Shown: positions 8,684-17,085 of the stretch, piece by piece
Layout of the letters: each line of letters starts with the position of its first letter
How positions within the stretch are numbered: position 1 is the stretch's first letter
Assembly (NCBI RefSeq): GCF_002778275.1
Contig: NZ_NESG01000002.1
Location: forward strand, 414,541 to 478,540
DNA from: Limnohabitans sp. G3-2
GTDB lineage: Bacteria > Pseudomonadota > Gammaproteobacteria > Burkholderiales > Burkholderiaceae_C
Direction of reading: 5' to 3'
DNA length: 64,000 bases
Program-made: the position numbers and the translations under genes
Notes under the pieces: generated by a model
Seen by the model: only the letters and a program-made list of their open reading frames with translations
The model's database searches: none
Told to the model about the DNA's origin: nothing

Positions 8684-9198
8684 AGAGGTGCCAACGGGTT
8701 GTCCGTGGATTCGGACAACAACGGGTCATGCGCCAGATTTTCCAGCATGCTGAGCAGGACACGCCGTGTAGAAGCCACATGGCGTTCGCTCAACTCACCC
8801 ACACTGATGCGGTTAACGTCCTCGGCCAAAGGGACGAGGACTTTTTCCAATGCACGCCCTGACTCGGTGAGAAAAACGTGCATGTTTTTGCGGTTGCCAT
8901 CGAGCTGACGTCGCTCCACCATGCCCATGTCCTGCATGGCGCGGACGGCGGTCAAGGTGGTGGGCTCCATGACCCCGGCCAAATGACTGAGTTCACGCTG
9001 GGTCAGGCCATCTTGGAGCCACAAAATACGCAAAAAAGTCCAGTGGCCAAAAGAGACGCCATGGGCGGTCAGTCGAACATGCAATGAGCGCATTTGGGCA
9101 CGGCTGACATCCCTGATCAAGTGGGCCAGGCGGTCATCGGGAACGGCCTCTCTCCAATGGCGAAGCATGTGCGGAAGGGGGGCAACTCTGGACGTCAT
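8680..9198 (-). CDS. MarR family transcriptional regulator
   Basis: 172 residues. A winged helix at about 35-110 includes SFGHWTFLRILWLQDGLTQRELS, a recognition helix around EPTTLTAVRAMQDMGMVERR and the wing DGNRKNMHVFLTESG. MarR proteins usually bind aromatic ligands and derepress catabolic genes, which suits the surrounding phthalate-like cluster. Its start codon overlaps the stop of the Gfo/Idh gene (ATGA), so it is the last gene of the reductase-dehydrogenase-regulator unit. The in-frame extension upstream (to 9297) lies inside the Gfo/Idh gene and is rejected as the start. Confidence 0.88.
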   Translation of the reverse strand: MTSRVAPLPHMLRHWREAVPDDRLAHLIRDVSRAQMRSLHVRLTAHGVSFGHWTFLRILWLQDGLTQRELSHLAGVMEPTTLTAVRAMQDMGMVERRQLDGNRKNMHVFLTESGRALEKVLVPLAEDVNRISVGELSERHVASTRRVLLSMLENLAHDPLLSESTDNPLAPL

Positions 9199-10385
9199 GT
9201 GCGGGGCGTTGGGGTTTGGGCGCGAAGAATGATATCTTGCCCGAGGGCAGACGATTGAAGCAAAGCCAGGCAGACCTCCATCGTGGCCATGGACCACTGG
9301 CCATCGTGCTGGGGCGCTTGACCCAAGCGGGCAGCTGCCCAGATTTCATCGACCACTTCCTGCCGAGCCACGGTGGGCGGTGCCAAGCCATGAAGTTCAG
9401 CACCGCTGGCGTCCATGACCAGCACGCCGTTGGGCAGCAGTTGCAGGTCAGCGCTTTCGCAGCTGACAATCACAGGACCAAAATGTTGGTAATGGGCCGG
9501 TGCCACGGTGTCGATTCCCGCGTAGTCACGTCCGCCAAAGTTGCGTTCTGCCTTGGCCTGAGCTTCGGCGGTCTCGTCTTGCATTTGTGCATGTTTGCGG
9601 CGTGTGGCGCTGTGTGCTTGGGGTGACTTGGGCGTGCCCAGTTCACCCACCCCATTCATCCACACATCGGTATCGAAAAAGCCATAGCCACTGTAGGTGA
9701 GGTTGGCCCACACGCCATCGTCAAAGCTCAACAAGGCGCTGTAAGCGCCTTCCGTGGGTCGCCCTGCATCCCAGGAGCCGGTGATGGCCCTGACAGCCCG
9801 TGCGGGGGTGCCGGCCAATAAGCGCACCACATCCACCTGATGAGCCGCCTGGCTGAAGACCACACCGCCCCCCAATGCGGTCTGCAGTTCTTCAGGTCGG
9901 CGTGGGCGGTAAAGAAAGTCGGTGTATTGCAGCGCCTGGATCATGCGAACCCGACCCCATTGGCCGCTGGCAATGAGTTGCTGCGCTAAACGAACAGGGG
10001 CATCAAAACTGTGGCTGTGCCCGATGACTAGGTGGGTGCCTGCTTGTTGGCAAGCCTTGATCATCGCCTCGCAATCGGCCATGTTCAAGGCCATGGGTTT
10101 TTCTACCAAAACATGCTTGCCGTAGCGCGCGGCCAGCAGGACATGCTCGACATGCATGGCATGTGGTGAAGCGATGTAAACCCATTCAACGTCCGGGTGG
10201 GCGCAAACTTCCGCAGGCAGTTGACATGCCACGCCGCCCAAGGTTTCCTCAAAGGCCAAACAGGCCGAGGGCCGAGGGTCATGAGCGGCGATGAGACGTA
10301 TGCGCGGGTCGGCTGTCCAAGTTGGCAGCATCAACGTGAATGCACGACCCATGCCAATGACGCCGAGACCGATGGGATGGGTCAT
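9195..10385 (-). CDS. Gfo/Idh/MocA oxidoreductase, phthalate cis-dihydrodiol dehydrogenase-like
   Basis: 396 residues. The N-terminal Rossmann fold has GVIGMGRAF and the family EKP motif (VLVEKPMALN). The C-terminal Gfo/Idh domain has GGGVVFSQAAHQVDVVRLL, where the Gfo/Idh catalytic D/H region sits. Pht4, which oxidises the phthalate 4,5-cis-dihydrodiol with NAD(P), belongs to this family, and the gene lies between the oxygenase reductase (ATGA overlap at 10382-10385) and the MarR gene, so that role is the best guess. A charged stretch at about 265-290 (ATRRKHAQMQDETAEAQAKAERNF, quoted in part) looks like a loop insertion. Confidence 0.85.
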   Translation of the reverse strand: MTHPIGLGVIGMGRAFTLMLPTWTADPRIRLIAAHDPRPSACLAFEETLGGVACQLPAEVCAHPDVEWVYIASPHAMHVEHVLLAARYGKHVLVEKPMALNMADCEAMIKACQQAGTHLVIGHSHSFDAPVRLAQQLIASGQWGRVRMIQALQYTDFLYRPRRPEELQTALGGGVVFSQAAHQVDVVRLLAGTPARAVRAITGSWDAGRPTEGAYSALLSFDDGVWANLTYSGYGFFDTDVWMNGVGELGTPKSPQAHSATRRKHAQMQDETAEAQAKAERNFGGRDYAGIDTVAPAHYQHFGPVIVSCESADLQLLPNGVLVMDASGAELHGLAPPTVARQEVVDEIWAAARLGQAPQHDGQWSMATMEVCLALLQSSALGQDIILRAQTPTPRT

Positions 10386-11332
10386 GCGTCGAGCGTCAAG
10401 TGGTCAGAAAGGGCGCGGGAAACGCAGGGCATGATCCATTGTGCACGCTCTTCGGGCAGCAGGACGTGGTCGCGATGATCTGCTGTGCCTTCCAGCAAAC
10501 GGGTTTTACAGGAGCCGCAGGTGCCACTTTCACAGGAAGCCGGCATGGCAATGCCGACAGAGCGTGCCGCTTGCAAAATGCTCAGCCCCGGTGGTACGGA
10601 CACTTGTTGAGCGCTTTGTCGGAAGTTGACAGTGAATGGCGTGTCATTGACTTGGGCCGCTTGCTGAACGCCAAAGCTTTCAAAATGCACGGCGTTGGAA
10701 GGCCAGTGACCAGACATGTCCTTGACGGCGCTCATGAGTCCAGCAGGACCGCAGCAGTACAACTGCAGTCCCGTCAGACTGCCCGATTTTTCCAGGACAG
10801 GCCAAAGATCAAAGCCATGGTCAGGCTGGCCACCATCGTGGTGGCATACCAAATTCTGTGCAAAAGCTTCGTCCCGAAGCTCACTCAAAAATGCGGTGCT
10901 TTCTGGATCGCGCGTCAGGTAATAAAGTTTGAAGGGTTTGCCCCAGTGGGTCAGCGTTTTGGCCATCGCCAGCATAGGTGTGATGCCGATGCCCCCAGCG
11001 ATCAAAACGTATTTTTGGGCCTGAGGGTCAAGAGGAAAATGGTTGAGTGGTTGGCCAACCTCCACCGTATCGCCAGCTTGCAGGCTATCGATCATGCTGA
11101 TCGAACCGCCACGTCCACCCGCTTCGCGCTTCACTGCAATTTGGTAGCGGTGTGTTTCCTCGGGGTCGTTGCAAAGCGAATAGGCGCGCATGCTGCCATT
11201 CGGGGTTTGCACAGGAATGTGAGCGCCTGCAGTGAAGGCGGGCAAAGGACCGCCGTCCATGTGCTGAAATTCGAAACGGTAAATATCTTTGGCAACGGCC
11301 GCTTTGCTGGCGACCTTGAGCGTCATGTTCAT
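10382..11332 (-). CDS. Phthalate dioxygenase reductase-like flavoprotein (FMN, NAD, 2Fe-2S)
   Basis: 316 residues in three modules: an FMN-binding barrel (about 1-105, with RAYSLCNDP), a nucleotide-binding domain (VLIAGGIGITPMLAMA; YCCGPAGLM) and a C-terminal plant-type 2Fe-2S ferredoxin with ligands in CESGTCGSC and the last Cys in WIMPCVSRA. This order (flavin, NAD, ferredoxin last) is that of phthalate dioxygenase reductase (OphA1/Pht2), which passes electrons from NADH to the Rieske oxygenase. The start is uncertain: ATG codons at 11332, 11326 and 11410 are in frame; 11332 gives the usual family length and leaves room for a divergent promoter. Confidence 0.88.
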   Translation of the reverse strand: MNMTLKVASKAAVAKDIYRFEFQHMDGGPLPAFTAGAHIPVQTPNGSMRAYSLCNDPEETHRYQIAVKREAGGRGGSISMIDSLQAGDTVEVGQPLNHFPLDPQAQKYVLIAGGIGITPMLAMAKTLTHWGKPFKLYYLTRDPESTAFLSELRDEAFAQNLVCHHDGGQPDHGFDLWPVLEKSGSLTGLQLYCCGPAGLMSAVKDMSGHWPSNAVHFESFGVQQAAQVNDTPFTVNFRQSAQQVSVPPGLSILQAARSVGIAMPASCESGTCGSCKTRLLEGTADHRDHVLLPEERAQWIMPCVSRALSDHLTLDA

Positions 11333-11403
11333 GTGTGCGTGATCAGGTTGATGAAATTGAAAAAGCGCTCGTCTCTCACGGGACAAGGTGGCGGTAAACC
11401 TTA

Positions 11404-11431
11404 TTGACATGGACTTCCAGAGCCCTAAAAT
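11404..11431 (+). promoter_or_regulatory. Sigma-70-type promoter for the Bug-TauE unit
   Basis: TTGACA at 11404-11409 and TAAAAT at 11426-11431 are separated by 16 bases, followed by an unusually AT-rich run. It faces the Bug gene at 11509. The region also separates the divergent reductase gene, so it probably contains regulator sites as well. Confidence 0.5.
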
Positions 11432-11508
11432 TATTATATTAGGTGGCTAAGCATTTGCAAGATGTGCAAACACCTGAAACTCAGCAATCCACACAACAGG
11501 AGACGATC

Positions 11509-12486
11509 ATGCAACGCAGAACACTCACCGCACTGGTTTCAACGCTGGTGCTCGCCACCGCCCTGCCAACCTCGGTGCTGGCACAGACCTACCCCAGCAA
11601 ACCCATCAAATTCATCGTGCCTTATGCGGCGGGTGGTTTGCCCGACACGGTTGCGCGAGTGGTGGCACAGCGATTGACCGAGCGACTGGGCCAATCGGTG
11701 GTGGTGGACAACAAGCCTGGCGGCAATGGGGTGGTGGCTTACCAGGCTTTGCTGCAAAGCACTCCTCAAGATGGACATGCCTTCATCGTCTCGGATGGGT
11801 CCATGCTCTCCATCACGCCGCTGCTCAACAAAAATGCCACCTACAAAGCCGGGGTGGATATCTTGCCCGTCTCGCTCATTGCGCGATCGCCCCTTTTTAT
11901 CGTGGCGCACCCGAAAACAGGGGTCAATAATTTCCAGGATTTTCTCAATCTCGTCAAAAGCAAGCCCGGCAATTTCACGTACGGATCTTCTGGCATCGGC
12001 AGCACGCACCACTTGACGATGGAGGCCCTGAAAGCGGCGATGAAAATTGATGTTCGTCACATTCCTTTTAGGGGATCGGGACAATCCACGCCGGCATTGG
12101 TCGGTGGTCAAGTCGATTTTTCAGTAGCCGCTTTGCCCTCCATGCAAGGATTTGCGAAAAACGGACAGGTCAGCATCCTGGCCAGCAATGCCGCCACCCG
12201 CTCCACACAAGCACCGGACATTCCGGCGATTGCCGAAACTGTTCCTGGTTTTGACTTCTCCGTCATCATTGGTGTCATGGCGGCTGCTGGCACACCGGCC
12301 AATGCCATCCAGAAAATCAGCCAGGAAATTGCAGAAGTCGTCAAACATCCTGAGCTGGTCAAAACATTCCAGGCTGCGGTCATCGATCCAGTGGGCTCCG
12401 ATCCGAGAACTTATGGACTGGCCATCACGAAAGAGAACGAAGCCATGGCTCGTGCAGCCAAAGTTGCTGACTTGAAGGCAGAGTGA
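11509..12486 (+). CDS. Tripartite tricarboxylate transporter (Bug/TctC) substrate-binding protein
   Basis: 325 residues with a signal peptide (1-25, ending TSVLAQ), then the Bug core YPSKPIKFIVPYAAGGLPDTVAR, KPGGNGVVAY, GSSGIGSTHHLTMEALKA, HIPFRGSG and GGQVDFSV. The ATG at 11509 is preceded by CAGGAGA; the longer reading from 11443 adds residues that do not resemble a signal peptide. It is divergent from the reductase-dehydrogenase-MarR unit, so the bound solute is likely an aromatic or dicarboxylic acid. Its stop overlaps the start of the TauE-like gene (GTGA). Confidence 0.92.
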   Translation: MQRRTLTALVSTLVLATALPTSVLAQTYPSKPIKFIVPYAAGGLPDTVARVVAQRLTERLGQSVVVDNKPGGNGVVAYQALLQSTPQDGHAFIVSDGSMLSITPLLNKNATYKAGVDILPVSLIARSPLFIVAHPKTGVNNFQDFLNLVKSKPGNFTYGSSGIGSTHHLTMEALKAAMKIDVRHIPFRGSGQSTPALVGGQVDFSVAALPSMQGFAKNGQVSILASNAATRSTQAPDIPAIAETVPGFDFSVIIGVMAAAGTPANAIQKISQEIAEVVKHPELVKTFQAAVIDPVGSDPRTYGLAITKENEAMARAAKVADLKAE

Positions 12487-13217
12487 TCTCTCTTGCACTG
12501 GCGGTTCCCGCCGCCCTGATGTTTGTGGCTGGCGGGGTCGTCAAAGGTACCTTGGGTGTCGGGCTGCCCTTGTTGGTCGTGCCCTTGTTGACCCTCATCT
12601 TGCCGGCTTCACAGGCCATGGGACTTCTCGTGATGCCGGTGCTGGTTTCCAATGTTTACCAGGCGCTCCAAGGCGGTTTGTGGCGCATCTCTGTTCGCCG
12701 ATTCGGGACATTGATGGCGGCGCAGGCCGCCACCACTTTGCTGGCCATCTACTGGAGCATCGGTTGGTCAGGCAAATCATTGGACAGAGCCATGGGCTTG
12801 ACGGTCTTGGTGGCTGTGGCCGTGATGATTGTGCAACCCAAAGGAACGATTTCTTCGGCGCAGGAAAAATGGCTGGGACCCCTGGTAGGTGCATTGGCCG
12901 GTGCCATGGCGGGCATGTCTTCACTGACAGGGCCCTTGCTCATCACCTACATGATGGCGTTGAGACTGCCGCGAGACGTTTTTGTGGGCAGCATCAGTGT
13001 GGTGTATTTGTTGGGCGCCTTGCCAATGTATGCAGGCATGCTGTGGTGGGGGCGCTTTGGGTGGTCAGAGGTGGGTTGGTCGACTCTGGCGCTGTTGCCC
13101 GTTTATGCCGGGCTGTTGATGGGCACCAGATTGCGGGAACGCCTCAATGAAAAGCAGTTCAGGCTGTTGCTCTTGGCCTTGTTGCTGTTTCTGGGTACAT
13201 TGCTGATGGTGCGTTGA
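12483..13217 (+). CDS. TauE/SafE (TSUP) family membrane permease
   Basis: 244 residues with about eight hydrophobic segments in two repeated halves; the start region ALMFVAGGVVKGTLGVGLPLL and the repeat LAGAMAGMSSLTGPLLITYM each carry the family G-rich turn. TSUP proteins move organic or sulfur-containing anions across the inner membrane. A GTG start overlaps the Bug gene stop (GTGA), so the two are coupled. A binding protein paired with a TSUP permease is unusual, and it may take the place of the missing TctAB or act as an exporter. The substrate is unknown. Confidence 0.85.
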   Translation: MISLALAVPAALMFVAGGVVKGTLGVGLPLLVVPLLTLILPASQAMGLLVMPVLVSNVYQALQGGLWRISVRRFGTLMAAQAATTLLAIYWSIGWSGKSLDRAMGLTVLVAVAVMIVQPKGTISSAQEKWLGPLVGALAGAMAGMSSLTGPLLITYMMALRLPRDVFVGSISVVYLLGALPMYAGMLWWGRFGWSEVGWSTLALLPVYAGLLMGTRLRERLNEKQFRLLLLALLLFLGTLLMVR

Positions 13218-13223
13218 TGGACA

Positions 13224-13733
13224 TCAGCTGAACCAGCGGTCTTTCGAGAGAACACAGGGCACTTCATGGTTGCTTTGGGCGTAACCGTCAAAGTCCTGCC
13301 CTTTGTCATCAATCCGAGCCAAGGGGTCTTTGGATGGGTCTATGACCGCACCAACGCGCAGCAACACAAGCGGCTCAGGCCCGTTTGCCACAAATCGGTA
13401 CAGCACACCCCGCGGCAAGACGACACCCTCGTGCAAGTTCACCACGCGGAATTCGTCGCCAGGACCATAAAAAGTTGCGCTGCCTTGCATGACCACAAAC
13501 ATGTGGTCTTCATTGGTGTGTGCGTGCAACTCGTTTTCGCCGCCGCTGGCGTAGGTCTTGAGCACCACATTGAGTTGGCTGCTTGCGGCCATGACCTGGT
13601 TGGTGCGTCCTTGTTCGGGTAACTGAGCCCGGAGAGCAAAAAACCCGGGTTTGTCATGCACAGCCAGGCGCGCCATGGCGTTGCGCCATGCCAGACTGCT
13701 AAGGGCTATTTCGGGCGTGCTGTCATGGTTCAT
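13224..13733 (-). CDS. Cupin domain protein
   Basis: 169 residues. Cupin motif 1 is intact: GGENELHAHTNEDHMFVVMQG has the two His and the Glu expected to bind metal. Motif 2, GVVLPRGVLYRFVANG, has Tyr or Arg where the third His normally sits, so metal binding may be altered. It lies 12 bases downstream of the aldehyde dehydrogenase gene as the last gene of the Bug-ThDP-aldehyde dehydrogenase unit. Small cupins in such clusters can be dioxygenases, isomerases or sensors; the sequence does not decide. It converges with the TauE-like gene, 6 bases apart. Confidence 0.82.
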   Translation of the reverse strand: MNHDSTPEIALSSLAWRNAMARLAVHDKPGFFALRAQLPEQGRTNQVMAASSQLNVVLKTYASGGENELHAHTNEDHMFVVMQGSATFYGPGDEFRVVNLHEGVVLPRGVLYRFVANGPEPLVLLRVGAVIDPSKDPLARIDDKGQDFDGYAQSNHEVPCVLSKDRWFS

Positions 13734-13745
13734 GGGGTGCTTTCG

Positions 13746-15275
13746 TCAGGGTCTGGATCCACGCAAGGAAACATTGATGTTCTTGATTTGGGTGAATTCA
13801 TGGAGTTCTTGAAAAGACTCTTCACGCCCCAAACCGGACTGCTTGTAACCGCCAAATGATGCCCCGGGCAAGTGGATCGAGGCATCGTTGATCCACACAT
13901 AGCCCGCCTGGATCCGCATCGCTGCACGGTGCGCTGTCACCAGATCGCGTGTCCAGACCGACGCTGTCAGTCCCATCGACAAACCGTTGACAATGTTCAA
14001 CATGTCCTCTTCGTCTCGCCAGCGCATCACACCCAAGACCGGGCCAAAAACCTCTTCCTGGGCGAGCCGGTGGTGCGGCTGAACATCCTTGAACACCGTG
14101 GGTTCAATGAAAAATCCCCGTGCCAAGTTGGTAGGTCGGCCACCACCTGTGACGAGCTTTGCACCTTCGGCATGGGCGGTGCGGATGTAATCCATTGAGC
14201 GATCGAATTGGACCTGGTTGACCAACGCACCCATGGTGGTGTTCATGTGGGTGGCGACACCTGGGATGTGACGTGAAGGCAAAAGGCTGGCGAGCGAATC
14301 TATGAAGGCATCGTAGAGGCTTTCGTGGATCAGCAAACGGCTGGTAGAGCCGCAAGACTGGCCACACCATGTGAAATTCATGCCACGAACAGCGCCATCG
14401 ACCGCCGCTTGAAAATCAGCATCGGGATACACCACCATTGCATTTTTCCCACCCAACTCCAGGAGAGTTCTTTTCATGTTCCCCGCAGAGGCTCGCAACA
14501 CGGCCTGTCCAGCAGGGATGCTCCCGATCAAACCCACAGCAGCCACGAGGGGGTGTGATGCCAAGGCTTCGCCAGCTTCACGCCCTCCTGTGACTGTGTT
14601 GAGCACGCCTGGCGGGAAAACCGGAGCTAGCAACTCCATCAATCGCAGTGTCGACAAAGGTGCTTGTTCTGGCGGTTTCAAAACGACGGTGTTGCCAGCA
14701 GCAAGTGGTGCAGCTATCTTGCCCGCAGCGAACATGAAAGGGTGATTGAAAGGAAAGATGCGGCCGACCACGCCCAAGGGTTCTCGGAGGGAATAATTGA
14801 GCGATCCATTGCCAGTGGGCAAGGTCTCGCCCTTGTTTTCAAGCACCAGGCCAGCAAAGTAATCCAATTGAAATGCCGCGATTTCGGCGTCCATTTGCAT
14901 GGCTTTGACCGGATTGCCGCAGTCGGCCGCATCCAGCAGCGCCAGTTCCAGGGCGTGGTCACGTACGATGCTGGCCGCCAAACGAAGTCGTTGAGCCCGC
15001 TCCAACGGCGGGGTGCTGGCCCATGACGGAAATGCACGGTGTGCAGACTGAACTGCCGCATCGATTTCGGCACTTCCGCCCCGTGCAAATTCACCCAAGG
15101 GCAATTCCGTGCTGGGGTTGTGACTGACAAGGTTTGGACCGCCCGCATGCCAGGCTCCTCCCCAGAAATGGCGAGCTTGAGCAGGCAATGTGCTGCTGAC
15201 AAGTGATGAGAGGTCGGCCGATGCCAATTCCTCTGCTGTGAAGTGCCCCAAATGCGATTTGAATGCGCTCATCAT
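13746..15275 (-). CDS. NAD(P)-dependent aldehyde dehydrogenase
   Basis: 509 residues, the full ALDH superfamily length. Visible motifs are the general base region LELGGKNAMVVYP, the catalytic Cys in FTWCGQSCGSTSR, the cofactor-fold segment GRIFPFNHPFMFAAGKIA, and EEVFGPVLGVMRW. The C-terminus has SFGGYKQSGLGREES, usual for betaine/benzaldehyde dehydrogenase-like branches. It starts 1 base after the stop of the ThDP enzyme gene. That enzyme would produce an aldehyde by decarboxylating a 2-oxo acid, so this gene may oxidise it to the acid. Two adjacent ATGs exist (15275 and 15272). Confidence 0.9.
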   Translation of the reverse strand: MMSAFKSHLGHFTAEELASADLSSLVSSTLPAQARHFWGGAWHAGGPNLVSHNPSTELPLGEFARGGSAEIDAAVQSAHRAFPSWASTPPLERAQRLRLAASIVRDHALELALLDAADCGNPVKAMQMDAEIAAFQLDYFAGLVLENKGETLPTGNGSLNYSLREPLGVVGRIFPFNHPFMFAAGKIAAPLAAGNTVVLKPPEQAPLSTLRLMELLAPVFPPGVLNTVTGGREAGEALASHPLVAAVGLIGSIPAGQAVLRASAGNMKRTLLELGGKNAMVVYPDADFQAAVDGAVRGMNFTWCGQSCGSTSRLLIHESLYDAFIDSLASLLPSRHIPGVATHMNTTMGALVNQVQFDRSMDYIRTAHAEGAKLVTGGGRPTNLARGFFIEPTVFKDVQPHHRLAQEEVFGPVLGVMRWRDEEDMLNIVNGLSMGLTASVWTRDLVTAHRAAMRIQAGYVWINDASIHLPGASFGGYKQSGLGREESFQELHEFTQIKNINVSLRGSRP

Positions 15276-15276
15276 T

Positions 15277-17085
15277 TCAATTCCTGTAATCGCGTGTCAT
15301 GCCTTGAGTCATGGCGGGTGCATAACCCGTCATGACGTGAACATCCAGCACAACGGCTTGGCCAGATCTGACCTGTTCAATTGCTTGGCGCAAAGCTTGA
15401 TCTAACTCGGCTGCACTTTTCAGCGGACCCATCCCGATCAGTCCTTGTGCCTTGGCCATCAGGGCCAGATCGGGTGCCGGGTCATCGATGCGCTGCCCGA
15501 TCCATCGGTTGGCAACCGGGCGATCGCGTTCGATGGCGACACGTTCCTGGTGCAGCTCATCGTTGAAAAAAGATCGGTTGTTCACCACGATGATCAGCAA
15601 TGGAAGTTGAGCGTTGGCAGCCGTCCACAAAGCGGTGACACCCATCATGAAATCACCATCACCAATGATGGCGATGGGTAATCGGTCTGCGCCTTTGAGC
15701 GCAAGCGCGCCGCCGACTGCCATGCCCGGCCCAGAGCCAATGCCGCCCCCACCGTCGTAACCCAAAAAATCCAACGGACTGGAAAAATCCCAAAGATCGC
15801 CACTCCAACTCAGCGGCAAACGCAGCAAACAAATCTCATGGGGCTCGACATGCTGACGCAAAACATGCGCAACATCGGCAACCTTGAGCGCCTGATCGGG
15901 CGCCAGTGCTGCTGGTTTCGTGAGGGGCTGAGCGTGTCCAATCGCAGCAGTCTTGCCTTTGGGAAGCAACAGGTTCAGCGCATTTACAAAGGGCTCCGGT
16001 TCACATCCCAAATGTAAATCAGTGGGGGGCAAGGATTGATGGTCCATGCTCCAGCCATTGTGGAGTTGGTGGTCCATAGAGACTTGAATAATTCGAGCAG
16101 ATACGGCCTCGTTCACCCAAGCCTGTTTGAGTGTGCCGCCCAAGTCCAGCCAGTCGAGTGAGATGACCAGATCGGCTTGTCGAAGGACTTGTGCACTGGC
16201 CGCAGACAAAAACATACCAGCCGGCCCAGCATGCAGAGGGTGTTGCGTCGGAAATGCTGCGCCTACCTTGAGGTCCGTGATCACGCGAGCGCCAAGGGAT
16301 TCGGCCAATTGAATACGCGCATCCCAACCTGTCTGACTGCGAGAGACTCGGCCAGCCAAAATCACTGGGTGTCGGCATTCTTGCAACCATTGCTGAACAA
16401 GTGACATGTCCTCTGGCGCAGGGGCTGCCGGCTGTGGAGGCCGATAACGGGCGACATTTGGGACCTCCGGTCTGCTCTCCAGGCGCGACTCCTGTAATGC
16501 CGCATCAAAGCAAACATACACGGGGCCACGGGGTGCAGTATCGGCAATTTTGTGTGCCCGCAAAATCGCTTCTTGGGCGGCCGCAATCGATGCGGGTTGT
16601 GCGTCCCATTTGATGAAGTGACGTACCAGCGCCGCTTGATCTTGCGCAGTGTGCAACCAGTCAATCCACGGTCTTCGGCGAGCTGCATCCACCGGCCCTG
16701 TGGCACCGAGTACCAGAACTGGAACGCGGTCAGCCCAGGCGTCAAAAATGGCCATGGAGCCATGCATGAGTCCGACATTGCTATGTAAGATGGCGGCCAG
16801 CGGACGACCGGTGATCTTGGTGTAGCCGTGCGCAATGGCGACCGCGTGCTCTTCGTGCAAAACCATCAACATCTGAGGCCGGGTATTGCCCAGATGGTTA
16901 ACGAGACTGTCGTGCAGTCCGCGGAAGCTGGCTCCAGGATTGAGCAAAACATAGGGTATGTCGAGGGCTCGCAAAACATCGGCAATGGCATCGCTGCCCC
17001 AAACCTTCTCACTCGGAGAAGAGGGAACAGGAACATCGCGGCGAGGCAAATGGGGCTTTGTCAAAAAGTTCTCCAGAATGATCAA
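15277..17085 (-). CDS. Thiamine diphosphate-dependent enzyme (2-oxo acid decarboxylase / acetolactate synthase-like)
   Basis: About 600 residues in the usual three-domain layout. The N-terminal pyrimidine domain includes the activating Glu in VLHEEHAVAIAHGYTK; the C-terminal domain has the ThDP motif IGDGDFMMG with the matching VVNN 25 residues later. Benzoylformate decarboxylase and many unassigned proteins of aromatic clusters share this layout. The aldehyde dehydrogenase just downstream supports a decarboxylase making an aldehyde. The start is non-ATG: TTG at 17085 overlaps the upstream Bug stop (TTGA), and an alternative TTG at 17064 has GGAG at good spacing. Substrate not determined. Confidence 0.85.
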   Translation of the reverse strand: MIILENFLTKPHLPRRDVPVPSSPSEKVWGSDAIADVLRALDIPYVLLNPGASFRGLHDSLVNHLGNTRPQMLMVLHEEHAVAIAHGYTKITGRPLAAILHSNVGLMHGSMAIFDAWADRVPVLVLGATGPVDAARRRPWIDWLHTAQDQAALVRHFIKWDAQPASIAAAQEAILRAHKIADTAPRGPVYVCFDAALQESRLESRPEVPNVARYRPPQPAAPAPEDMSLVQQWLQECRHPVILAGRVSRSQTGWDARIQLAESLGARVITDLKVGAAFPTQHPLHAGPAGMFLSAASAQVLRQADLVISLDWLDLGGTLKQAWVNEAVSARIIQVSMDHQLHNGWSMDHQSLPPTDLHLGCEPEPFVNALNLLLPKGKTAAIGHAQPLTKPAALAPDQALKVADVAHVLRQHVEPHEICLLRLPLSWSGDLWDFSSPLDFLGYDGGGGIGSGPGMAVGGALALKGADRLPIAIIGDGDFMMGVTALWTAANAQLPLLIIVVNNRSFFNDELHQERVAIERDRPVANRWIGQRIDDPAPDLALMAKAQGLIGMGPLKSAAELDQALRQAIEQVRSGQAVVLDVHVMTGYAPAMTQGMTRDYRN

